From: an uncultured Alphaproteobacteria bacterium
Lineage (GTDB): Bacteria > Pseudomonadota > Alphaproteobacteria > Rickettsiales > UBA1997
Assembly: GCA_903858915.1 (NCBI GenBank)
Contig: CAIOKL010000213.1
Location: forward strand, 1-7,384
Direction of reading: 5' to 3'
Length of the DNA stretch: 7,384 bases
Below, piece by piece: positions 1 through 6,134 of the stretch (the first letter of the stretch is position 1; every line of letters begins with the position of its first letter). The notes beneath the pieces were generated by a model, which saw nothing but the letters and a program-made list of their open reading frames with translations, searched no databases and was not told the DNA's origin. A program made the translations under genes and the position numbers.

Positions 1-2
1 AC

Positions 3-77
3 CCAGCATACGAGCCTAACTACGCTGGTGATGGTGATATAGATATTGAAGAGTTTACAAAAATCTTGACGAGCTAA
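3..77 (+). CDS. 3' end of an unidentified gene with an EF-hand-like C-terminal tail (partial)
   Basis: This is an open frame running in from the left edge and ending at TAA 75-77, one base before the pabB ATG. The 24 visible residues end in GDGDIDIEEFTKILTS. Aligned to an EF-hand calcium-binding loop, Asp fits position 5, Gly 6, Ile 8, Asp 9 and Glu 12, followed by the usual Phe and hydrophobic helix start. Positions 1 and 3 are Asn and Ala, so calcium binding by this loop is uncertain. By eye the stretch is somewhat richer in G+C (about 40%) than the start of pabB. The gene cannot be named. It could be a bacterial EF-hand protein, a chance resemblance, or a foreign or chimeric contig end. 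The reading frame itself is only moderately certain because it is so short. Confidence 0.4.
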   Translation, partial: PAYEPNYAGDGDIDIEEFTKILTS

Positions 78-78
78 A

Positions 79-1387
79 ATGCCAAAGCAAGTTGTCATGA
101 AGCGTCAAAAAATTGCATGGCAAAATCCACTTGAAATCGCTCACAAAATTTCTCAAAATTATCAAGAAAATTGGGTTTTTTTATATTCGGCACTTCATCA
201 AGAAAAACCAAATTCAAAATCTTATATTGCGCTTTTTGAAAATCAAAAATATCGCGGAAATAATTTTGAAGAATTGCAAAAAATTATTAAAAATGATGTT
301 AAGGAAATATGGTTTGGAGGCTTGAGTTACGAGGTCGCAAATCAATTTGAAAATCTACCAAAAACTCCACAATCTTTTATCGATATTGAAAATATTTTTT
401 TTAGTAAATTTGATTTAATTTTGGAGTTTGATCACAAAAAACAACAATTAGTGGCTCTTCATAGAAATAAATTTTTTTTGGATAAATTGTTGGAATATAA
501 ATTTTTAGTTGAAAAGCACCAACTGCCAATAGTCGAAAAAATTGCTTCAAATTTTAGTGATAAATCTTATAAATTTTCAATAAATTCTTTAAGAGAAATG
601 ATTTCGGCGGGAGACTTTTTTCAAGCTAATTTAACGCGCAAATTTTTCGGAAAATTTCAAAAAAAAAGTTTCACAAAATGAAAATTTTCAACTCTTTATC
701 GAGCTTACTAAGCAAAGCCCCGCCAACTATTCGGCTTTTATGCGTTTTGATGATAATTTTATAATTTCTTCAAGCCCAGAATTATTTTTAAAAAGCAAAG
801 GTGGCAATATTTTTTCGCGTCCAATTAAAGGCACAATAAAACGCGGAAAAACTCCGCAAGAAGATCGAGAAAATAAAAAATATTTAAAGAATTCTTTAAA
901 AGAAAAAGCTGAAAATTTAATGATTGTTGACTTGGTGCGCAACGATTTATCAAGGGTTTGCGCGCCATTAACTATTAAAGTTAAAAATCTTTTCAACATT
1001 GCAACTTACAAAACAATTTATCATTTATCTTCGGAAATTCACGGAAAAATTGCGCAAAAATTTTCAATTTTCGATGCGGTTCGAGTCTGCTTTCCGCCTG
1101 GTTCGATGACGGGCGCGCCGAAAATAAAAACCATGGAAGTTTTGAGTGATTTTGAAAAAATAAATCGTGGAATTTACAGTGGCGCAATTGGATATTTTAA
1201 AGGCGCTAATGAAGTAAATTTGGCGGTGGTGATTCGCACTTTAATCGTTAAAGAAAATTGTTTTGAATTTCAAGTTGGCGGAGGAATAACTTTTGATTCC
1301 GATGCCGAGTTTGAGCTTCAAGAGACCTACGCTAAAGCCTCGGCAATCATGAAAATTTTAAATTTAGAAAAAATTAATTTTTCTTAG
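79..1387 (+). pseudogene. pabB: pabB, aminodeoxychorismate synthase component I, interrupted by a +1 frameshift
   Basis: PabB converts chorismate (with ammonia from the PabA glutaminase) to 4-amino-4-deoxychorismate, the folate precursor of p-aminobenzoate, in the cytoplasm. Two adjacent frames together form one full-length protein of about 435 residues. The first part (79-681) carries the N-terminal domain and the AGDFFQANLTR motif. The second (open well upstream of its first ATG at 740) carries SSSPELFL, PIKGT, VDLVRNDLSRV, GSMTGAPK and the VGGGITFDSD...E...K end of the chorismate-binding domain. PIKGT has the Lys typical of PabB, where TrpE has PIAGT. Removing one A from the A9 run at 659-667 joins the frames as QKKVSQNENFQLFIELTKQ. 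Start: ATG 79, or ATG 97, which begins MKRQKIAWQNP and fits the family N-terminus about as well; neither has a good ribosome site. The break may be a sequencing error, a recent mutation, or rescued by slippage. No pabA or pabC is in view. The 3' end overlaps the convergent YceI gene by 14 bp. Confidence 0.88.
659..667 (+). other. A9 homopolymer at the pabB frameshift point
   Basis: Nine consecutive A residues follow C658. With eight As the codons run CAA AAA AAA GTT, and the frame continues into the conserved C-terminal half of PabB. With nine, the frame ends at TGA 679-681. A tract of this kind is a classic site for indel sequencing errors, for replication slippage and for RNA-polymerase slippage in AT-rich genomes. 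The sequence alone does not tell which applies. Confidence 0.85.
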
Positions 1388-2471
1388 CTTGAATTTCAAA
1401 ATTAACCAAAACTTCATCAAGAACGCCATTCGATTTATTAATATTTTTATCGCCAATATTAAAATCCGATCTTTTTAAAACAACACTTCCAATCGCGTAG
1501 GCGTAGCGTTCATTAATTGCCTTGAGATTAAAATTCAAGTTAATCGGAACCGCTTTGCCTTTAAGTTGTAAAACACCTTTTGCCAGAAAATTATTTTTAC
1601 CAGGCATGGCGATAAAATTATTTGATTTAAAAATGGCTTTTGAATAAGTCTCGGTGGCAAGCCAGCCAACGCTTTTGGCGGTTTCCATCGCTTCTAAAAA
1701 TGGAATATCGATTGAACTGGTATCGACTTCAATTTCAACTGAATTTTTATCAAGTAAATTTGGATCAAAATTAATTTTTCCTTTAAATTTTTTGAATGAA
1801 CCATTTACCTTAGAGCCGTTTTGAGTGGCAAAGAATTCAATTTTACTTTTGTTATCCATAATTTCCCAATCCGATTCCGAATTGCTAGATTCAGAGTTTT
1901 CGCCTTGATAAATCGCCTCGCATTCAATTTGCAAACTTACCTCGTCGGAAATTCCGGGAATGCCATAATTAATGCCAAAAAGAGAGCGTTTTATTTTGCC
2001 GGAAATAGTCATTCCGATGGTTTTATTTTGGGTAACTGGGCTTTTGCCAATTTTGTTAATTCTAACATCGAGAGTGATTGGTTTGGAAATTTCTTTGATA
2101 CTTAATAGCCCAGAAACCTTAGCGCCAGAAGAGCCAGAAGCCCTGATGCTAGTGCTTTTAAAAGTGGCGATTGGAAATTTTTCAACATTAAAAAAATCGA
2201 CACTTTTTAAATGAGCGTCGAATTTTGCGAAGGAAGTGCTGATCGAGTTGGTTTTTATAATCACCTCAACCGAGCTGTTCTGGGCATTGCGTTCGTCGAT
2301 AATAATTTTACCTTCAACATCGCCAAATTTGCCACTTGGACTTGAAAATCCAAAGTGATTTGCCGACCAAACAACATTGGCGTGCATTGGATCGATTTTA
2401 TATAAATCGGCGCCATTCGCTAAGCTTATAAAGCAAAAGAAATTTGCCAGAATTAATAATAATTTTTTCAT
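1374..2471 (-). CDS. secreted protein with two tandem YceI-like domains
   Basis: A 365-residue protein starting at ATG 2469-2471. It begins MKKLLLILANFFCFISLANG, a signal peptide with likely cleavage near ANG/A, so the product is probably periplasmic. The frame is open further upstream to a TTG at 2523-2525, but that would bury the signal peptide and overlap ribB. Domain 1 (about residues 22-188) has YceI hallmarks: YKIDPMHANVVW, NHFGFS, FDAHLKSVDFFNVEKFP, ATFKS, GLLSIKEISKPITLDV and DEVSLQIECEAIY. A Ser/Glu/Asn-rich linker (about 190-201) leads to domain 2 (about 202-362), with WEIMDNKSKIEFFATQNG and FKKFKGKINFDP, of the type also found fused to cytochrome b561. YceI proteins are lipocalin-like barrels that bind polyprenyl lipids such as polyprenyl pyrophosphate or ubiquinone-like chains; the ligand here is unknown. 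Family members are usually single-domain at about 190 residues. It starts 4 bp after the ribB stop and is probably the last gene of that operon. Confidence 0.88.
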   Translation of the reverse strand: MKKLLLILANFFCFISLANGADLYKIDPMHANVVWSANHFGFSSPSGKFGDVEGKIIIDERNAQNSSVEVIIKTNSISTSFAKFDAHLKSVDFFNVEKFPIATFKSTSIRASGSSGAKVSGLLSIKEISKPITLDVRINKIGKSPVTQNKTIGMTISGKIKRSLFGINYGIPGISDEVSLQIECEAIYQGENSESSNSESDWEIMDNKSKIEFFATQNGSKVNGSFKKFKGKINFDPNLLDKNSVEIEVDTSSIDIPFLEAMETAKSVGWLATETYSKAIFKSNNFIAMPGKNNFLAKGVLQLKGKAVPINLNFNLKAINERYAYAIGSVVLKRSDFNIGDKNINKSNGVLDEVLVNFEIQAKKN

Positions 2472-2475
2472 AATT

Positions 2476-3600
2476 TTATATTTTTTTGTAACCGCAAATT
2501 TTAATTTCAAAAGCGTCAAGACCAATTACGGATTTTTTGGAATTGGTTAATAAGGTCAAATTTTTAATTCCTAAATCGGCAAGAATTTGTGCGCCCGTGC
2601 CATAATTACGCAAAGTTTTTAAATTTTGCGAAGAATCGGGAGATTTATCAAAAAATAAATCTTCAATTTTTTCGTGAGGTTGACGAATAATTACGATAAC
2701 GCCATTATTTAATTTGTGTATTTTATTTAGAGCTTTGCGCAAAGAACCACTGCGCGGATTGTCGTTTTCATCGAGGCAATCGGCGAGAATATTGAGGTGG
2801 TGCATGCGTACCAAAGTTGGTTTTTCTTGATCGATCGCGCCTTTTATCAAAGCTAAATGCTCAATATTATCAATTTTGCTTCGATAAATTTTGGCGGTAA
2901 ATTCGCCAAAATTTTTGCTGTGAAATTTTCTTTCGGAAATAAGTTCAATAATTTTTTCTTTTTTACGACGATATTCAATTAAATCAGCGATGGTGGCGAT
3001 TTTCAAATCATGTTTTTTAGCGAATTTTATAAGGTCGGGGAGGCGCGCCATAGTTCCGTCCTCATTCATAATTTCGCAAATTACGCCGGAAGGATTAAGT
3101 CCCGCGAGCTTTGCAATATCAACCGATGCCTCGGTGTGACCAGCGCGCACAAGCACCCCGCCATTTTGCGCTTTAAGTGGAAAAATATGCCCTGGGCTGA
3201 CAATTGCTTCTTTGCCTTTATTTGAATCAATGGCAACTTGAATTGTTTTAGCGCGATCTTGCGCGGAAATGCCCGTGGCAATGCCGTCTTTGGCCTCGAT
3301 TGAAATTGTAAAAGCGGTGCGATGACGCGATTCGTTATTGAGAGACATCAATGGCAATTCAAGTTGATTAACCCTTGATTCATCAAGCGCCAAACAAATT
3401 AATCCGCGACCAAATTTTGCCATAAAATTAATTTTTTGATCATCGCACATTTGAGCGGGAATGACTAAATCACCTTCATTCTCACGATTTTCATCATCAA
3501 CTAAAATGAACATTTTGCCATTTTTAGCGTCGTCGATTATCTCTTGAATAGTCGCTAGATTCTTGGCTTGAGAGCTTTGTGTATTTTTATTTTTAGTCAT
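2476..3600 (-). CDS. ribB: 3,4-dihydroxy-2-butanone-4-phosphate synthase with a degenerate GTP cyclohydrolase II-like C-terminal domain
   Basis: A 374-residue two-domain cytoplasmic enzyme of riboflavin synthesis. The N-terminal DHBP synthase domain (about residues 12-212) converts ribulose 5-phosphate to 3,4-dihydroxy-2-butanone 4-phosphate and formate. Its active-site motifs are intact: DDENRENEGDLV (35-46), FGRGLIC, FTISIEAKDGIATGIS, GHIFPL and RAGHTEASVDIAKLAGL (152-168). The C-terminal part (about 230-370) keeps the outline of GTP cyclohydrolase II, notably RNYGTGAQILADLGIKNLTLLTN. It has lost the zinc site: where RibA has SECLTGD and RCDCG, this protein has HHLNILADC and RSGSLRKA. The segment before RNYGTGAQ is also shortened. 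GTP cyclohydrolase activity is therefore not expected; the architecture resembles the RibBX-type hybrids known in proteobacteria, and a separate RibA should be encoded elsewhere. Its ATG overlaps the end of ribE by 8 bp, suggesting coupled translation. Confidence 0.93.
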   Translation of the reverse strand: MTKNKNTQSSQAKNLATIQEIIDDAKNGKMFILVDDENRENEGDLVIPAQMCDDQKINFMAKFGRGLICLALDESRVNQLELPLMSLNNESRHRTAFTISIEAKDGIATGISAQDRAKTIQVAIDSNKGKEAIVSPGHIFPLKAQNGGVLVRAGHTEASVDIAKLAGLNPSGVICEIMNEDGTMARLPDLIKFAKKHDLKIATIADLIEYRRKKEKIIELISERKFHSKNFGEFTAKIYRSKIDNIEHLALIKGAIDQEKPTLVRMHHLNILADCLDENDNPRSGSLRKALNKIHKLNNGVIVIIRQPHEKIEDLFFDKSPDSSQNLKTLRNYGTGAQILADLGIKNLTLLTNSKKSVIGLDAFEIKICGYKKI

Positions 3601-4207
3601 TTTTTTTGATAAGTTGAGATAAGTAACGGGCGATTAAATCGATTTCTAAATTTACTAAATCGCCGACTTTGGAATATTGAAAAATAGTATTTTCCATGGT
3701 GTGTTTTATAATATTAATCGAAAAAGTTTTTGGGGTAACTTCGTTAATTGTTAAAGAAGTTCCGTTGATTGTTGCTGAGCCTTTCGGAGCAATAAATTTT
3801 TGTAAATTTTTTGGAATTTCAAAATCAAATTTCCAAGATTCTTTTATATTTTTGATGGCAATTATTTTTGTAATATCATCGACATGCCCCGAAACTAAAT
3901 GTCCGCCAAATTCATCATTTAAGCGCATCGAAAATTCAATGTTAATTTTTTGATTAATTTGCCAATTTTTGAGAGTGGTTTTGTTGCAAGTTTCTTGCGA
4001 TGCTTGAAAAGATAAAAGTAAATTATTTTTCACAATTTTTTGTGAAATTAAAGTTAAGCAAATGCCGTTGCAAGCAATCGAACAGCCAATTTTGAGGCTT
4101 CGTTTAATATTAGATTTTTCAATTTCTAAAATTAAAATTGCATCTTTTTTTGCATTAAATTCTAGATTTTTAAGCGTTGCTAAATTGGTAATAATTCCTG
4201 TAAACAT
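3593..4207 (-). CDS. ribE: riboflavin synthase alpha chain
   Basis: A 204-residue enzyme that dismutates two molecules of 6,7-dimethyl-8-ribityllumazine into riboflavin and the ribityl-pyrimidine substrate of RibH. It shows the family's two-fold repeat. Barrel 1 starts MFTGII and contains GCSIACNGICLTL (residues 41-53). Barrel 2 begins around FSMRLNDEFGGHLVSGHVD (92-110) and contains KGSATINGTSLTIN (142-155). The C-terminal helix follows VGDLVNLEIDLIARYL. Length and motifs are normal, and the start is the conserved MFTG ATG at 4205-4207, only 5 bp after the rpoH stop. It lies directly before ribB with an 8-bp overlap, an order (ribE then ribB) common in alphaproteobacterial riboflavin clusters. 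The usual neighbours ribD, ribH and nusB are absent here. The 5-bp gap leaves no room for an FMN riboswitch, so expression probably depends on read-through from rpoH. The symbol ribC is used for the same protein in E. coli. Confidence 0.95.
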   Translation of the reverse strand: MFTGIITNLATLKNLEFNAKKDAILILEIEKSNIKRSLKIGCSIACNGICLTLISQKIVKNNLLLSFQASQETCNKTTLKNWQINQKINIEFSMRLNDEFGGHLVSGHVDDITKIIAIKNIKESWKFDFEIPKNLQKFIAPKGSATINGTSLTINEVTPKTFSINIIKHTMENTIFQYSKVGDLVNLEIDLIARYLSQLIKKND

Positions 4208-4212
4208 TTTTT

Positions 4213-5118
4213 TTATTTTATTAATTCGGCGATGGTTTTTTTTAATTTTTTAAGGGCGCTTTCTTCAATTTGTCTAATTCTTTCGCGCGAGACTTTGTAA
4301 TGCTGGCTCAACTCTTCGAGGGTTTGCGAATCTTCGGAAAGTTGTCTTTTAAAAATAATTTCTTGCTCGCGAGAATTAAGTTTTTCAAAAGCTTTTTTAA
4401 ATAAATTTCTTTGTTGCTCTCTTTGTTGATTTTCAATTGAAAGTTGTTCTTGATTCGGGCGATTATCGGCAATTAAATCAAGCGATTCAACGCCATCATC
4501 ATCTTCGCCAATTTTGTGATTAAGCGAAGAATCGCTTTGCGTTAAACGCGAATTCATATCAACAACTTCTTGCGAAGAAACATTTAAAGTTTCGGCAATC
4601 CGCTTAATTTTTTCTTGTGAAAGACCGAATTCATTGTTCGAAACGCCGAGGCGTTTTTTAATTTTCCCGAGATTAAAAAATAATTTTTTTTGCGCCGAAG
4701 TGGTGCCGATTTTTACCAAAGACCAAGAGCGCAAAACATAATCCTGAATGAAAGCGCGAATCCACCACATTGAATAAGTTGAAAAACGAAAACCTTTTTT
4801 TGGTTCAAATTTTTTCAAAGCTTGAATCAATCCCATATTGCCTTCGGCGACCAAATCGGCGGTCGGTAAGCCATAATTTTTAAATTTATTGGCGATTTTT
4901 ACGACTAAACGCAAATGGCTTTGAATTAGTATTTTACCGGCCTCGCTGTCATTTTGTTCGGCAAAACGAATGGCGTAATCATATTCTTGTTCAGGAGTAA
5001 GAAGTGGAAATTTTTGAATTTCACGAAGATATTTGGCAAAGCCGTCGTGACTTCTTGAGTCTTCAACCTTGATTAAATCGACTTTGTTTTCAATGTTTTG
5101 GTCAAGTTTTTCGGTCAT
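4213..5118 (-). CDS. rpoH: RNA polymerase sigma-32 factor (heat-shock sigma)
   Basis: A 301-residue sigma-70 family factor directing RNA polymerase to heat-shock and protein quality-control promoters. Region 1.2 is DGFAKYLREIQKFPLLTPEQE (about 25-45). Regions 2.1-2.4 run from SHLRLVVKIANKF through DLVAEGNMGLIQALKKFEPKKGFRFSTYSMWWIRAFIQDYV (about 67-128). The RpoH box, the mark of sigma-32 proteins, is AQKKLFFNLG (142-151) against the consensus QRKLFFNLR. Region 4 ends in TLEELSQHYKVSRERIRQIEESALKKLKK with a helix-turn-helix for the -35 element. The ATG at 5116-5118 gives the normal length. An upstream in-frame TTG at 5170-5172 coincides with the likely -35 box and would add 18 residues unlike the family. 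It is the first gene of a tight run rpoH-ribE-ribB-yceI. No Shine-Dalgarno sequence is visible, and no thermometer-type structure was recognised in the short leader. Confidence 0.95.
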   Translation of the reverse strand: MTEKLDQNIENKVDLIKVEDSRSHDGFAKYLREIQKFPLLTPEQEYDYAIRFAEQNDSEAGKILIQSHLRLVVKIANKFKNYGLPTADLVAEGNMGLIQALKKFEPKKGFRFSTYSMWWIRAFIQDYVLRSWSLVKIGTTSAQKKLFFNLGKIKKRLGVSNNEFGLSQEKIKRIAETLNVSSQEVVDMNSRLTQSDSSLNHKIGEDDDGVESLDLIADNRPNQEQLSIENQQREQQRNLFKKAFEKLNSREQEIIFKRQLSEDSQTLEELSQHYKVSRERIRQIEESALKKLKKTIAELIK

Positions 5119-5143
5119 TTTAAAAATATAATTTTGATTAATA

Positions 5144-5172
5144 ACTATATTTTTGCTTTTAAATAAAATCAA
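5144..5172 (-). promoter_or_regulatory. candidate sigma-70-type promoter for rpoH and downstream genes
   Basis: On the minus strand, TTGATT (5167-5172; 4 of 6 to TTGACA) and TATAGT (5144-5149; 5 of 6 to TATAAT) are separated by exactly 17 bp. Transcription would begin near 5137, about 20 nt before the rpoH ATG. The -35 box is preceded by C, giving CTTGATT, which also resembles the CTTG core of sigma-32 -35 elements. The -10 region lacks the C-rich sigma-32 pattern, so housekeeping transcription is favoured. The gap is AT-rich, so chance matches are possible. Confidence 0.5.
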
Positions 5173-5196
5173 GATTAAAGCTTTTAAAAATAAAAA

Positions 5197-6084
5197 CTAA
5201 ACCCCCGAAATATTAATTTTATATTTTTTAGAAAAATAGTTAAAAATTTCTTTGCGTTCGGTTGATTTGATGACGCGATTAAACACCGCAACTTCGGAAA
5301 TATAGCCCGTAAAACCGGCGCCCGCCGACTTATTTGTGCCAAGAGTCATTCCGACTAATTGATTGGTTCCAGAATTGAAAGCAGAGCCACCGAGCATTGA
5401 ATTGGTATTGTTGACAAAAACTTTAGAACTGCTTCCGTTAAAATATATGGCGATGGCATATTCTCCAGAATTTAAAAAACTATTTGCGGTTGCGGTTGAT
5501 AATCCAGTTGAGCCAGCGTTGACTTGAGCTACATCAGATTTTATGGAAAAAGAAAAATCACTAGAACTAGAATAGCCGTCGAGAAGCGTTTTAAAATTTG
5601 TTGTATCGGGAGCGTAATTGAGTTTTACGACCATGAAAATAGTCGCTTGCGAAGAGGCGCCTTGAGTAAAATTGGCGATGGATAATTTGCCGGTTCCGCT
5701 AAATTTTATTGCGGGAATTTTGTTGATGGAAGATTGAGAATAAGTAGCATTAACCGAGGCGGTTGTAGTTAAAATGTTGGCGCTAGAAATAACTGAACTT
5801 GGACTAATATCTTTCCATTTGGAAATTTGCGCTCCATCTTTGATTTCGGATTGCTCAAAAGATTCTTTCGCGGTGGTTTCGTACCACGCCACTAAGCCTT
5901 GCGTTTGAGAAATTGGCGATTTTGCGGTTATGCTTCGCGCGTTGGAAATTCGTGCTGATTTTACCAATCCGTAACCTTGACTTACGCCAATAATTAGAAT
6001 GCCGATAATCAAAAGCGCAATTGATAATTCAACTAATGAAAAAGCCGAAATTTTGATTTTTTTTACAGAAATTTTTTTAAACAT
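5197..6084 (-). CDS. type IV pilin-like protein with a concanavalin A/LamG-like C-terminal domain
   Basis: A 295-residue protein with a class III (prepilin) leader. A basic 14-residue stretch (MFKKISVKKIKISA) precedes FSLVELSIALLIIGILIIGV. Prepilin peptidase would cut between Ala14 and Phe15, leaving N-methyl-Phe and the conserved Glu5 (Glu19 of the precursor). The usual -1 Gly is replaced by Ala, which is tolerated in some family members. The hydrophobic helix (about 15-34) anchors it in the inner membrane and packs pilin-like filaments. The rest (about 62-290) looks like a bacterial LamG/concanavalin A-type beta-sandwich: GLVAWYETT, ISKWKDIS, IPAIKFSG, ATIFMVVKL, GEYAIAIYFNG, then GFTGYISEVAVFNRVIKSTERKEIFNYFSKKY. 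This suggests a minor pilin or pseudopilin displaying an adhesive or carbohydrate-binding domain; the ligand is unknown. No other pilus genes are in the window. It is flanked by a terminator upstream and the rpoH promoter downstream, so it is probably a single-gene unit. Confidence 0.82.
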   Translation of the reverse strand: MFKKISVKKIKISAFSLVELSIALLIIGILIIGVSQGYGLVKSARISNARSITAKSPISQTQGLVAWYETTAKESFEQSEIKDGAQISKWKDISPSSVISSANILTTTASVNATYSQSSINKIPAIKFSGTGKLSIANFTQGASSQATIFMVVKLNYAPDTTNFKTLLDGYSSSSDFSFSIKSDVAQVNAGSTGLSTATANSFLNSGEYAIAIYFNGSSSKVFVNNTNSMLGGSAFNSGTNQLVGMTLGTNKSAGAGFTGYISEVAVFNRVIKSTERKEIFNYFSKKYKINISGV

Positions 6085-6086
6085 TT

Positions 6087-6118
6087 GTGATAGAATTATT
6101 ATGAAATATTTCTATCAC
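6087..6118 (-). promoter_or_regulatory. perfect 9-bp inverted repeat directly before the pilin-like gene
   Basis: GTGATAGAA (6087-6095) and TTCTATCAC (6110-6118) form a perfect inverted repeat with a 14-nt spacer, ending 2 nt before the pilin-like gene's ATG (6082-6084). On the minus strand a possible -10 hexamer TATAAG (6118-6123) abuts and touches the outer arm, though no good -35 goes with it. The repeat could be an operator for a dimeric regulator, or an mRNA hairpin that hides the translation start. It is not followed by a T run in the transcribed direction, so it is not a terminator for gcvPB. Confidence 0.5.
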
Positions 6119-6134
6119 TTATATTTTGTTATTG

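Noticed and set aside
727..1187. Minus-strand open frames within pabB, and similar antisense frames inside the other genes
   Set aside because: They lie opposite strongly conserved coding sequence and show no recognisable domains; they are shadows of the real genes.
1366..1384. Bidirectional intrinsic terminator at the pabB/YceI junction
   Set aside because: The stem has one G-C pair and is almost pure A/T, too weak to list as a terminator in such AT-rich DNA.
740..1387. Second half of pabB as an independent gene starting at ATG 740
   Set aside because: The same frame encodes conserved-looking PabB sequence well upstream of this ATG, and the first half lacks the catalytic domain, so both are pieces of one gene.
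79..1387. Identification as trpE or another chorismate enzyme
   Set aside because: PIKGT with Lys and GSMTGAPK fit PabB; TrpE normally has PIAGT, and no trp genes are nearby.
2472..2525. Upstream TTG start giving an 18-residue longer YceI protein
   Set aside because: It would overlap ribB and place a charged stretch before a clear signal peptide; the ATG at 2469-2471 starts directly with MKKLLLIL.
4208..4212. FMN riboswitch before ribE
   Set aside because: Only 5 bp separate rpoH and ribE, and no RFN-type conserved elements were seen in the rpoH leader.
5119..5172. Upstream TTG start for rpoH
   Set aside because: The extra 18 residues do not resemble RpoH, and the TTG falls in the likely -35 box; the ATG at 5116-5118 gives the normal length.
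5174..5196. Palindromic AAAGCTTT near the end of the pilin-like gene as a terminator
   Set aside because: It has no loop, only one G-C step and no proper hairpin followed by a U tract.
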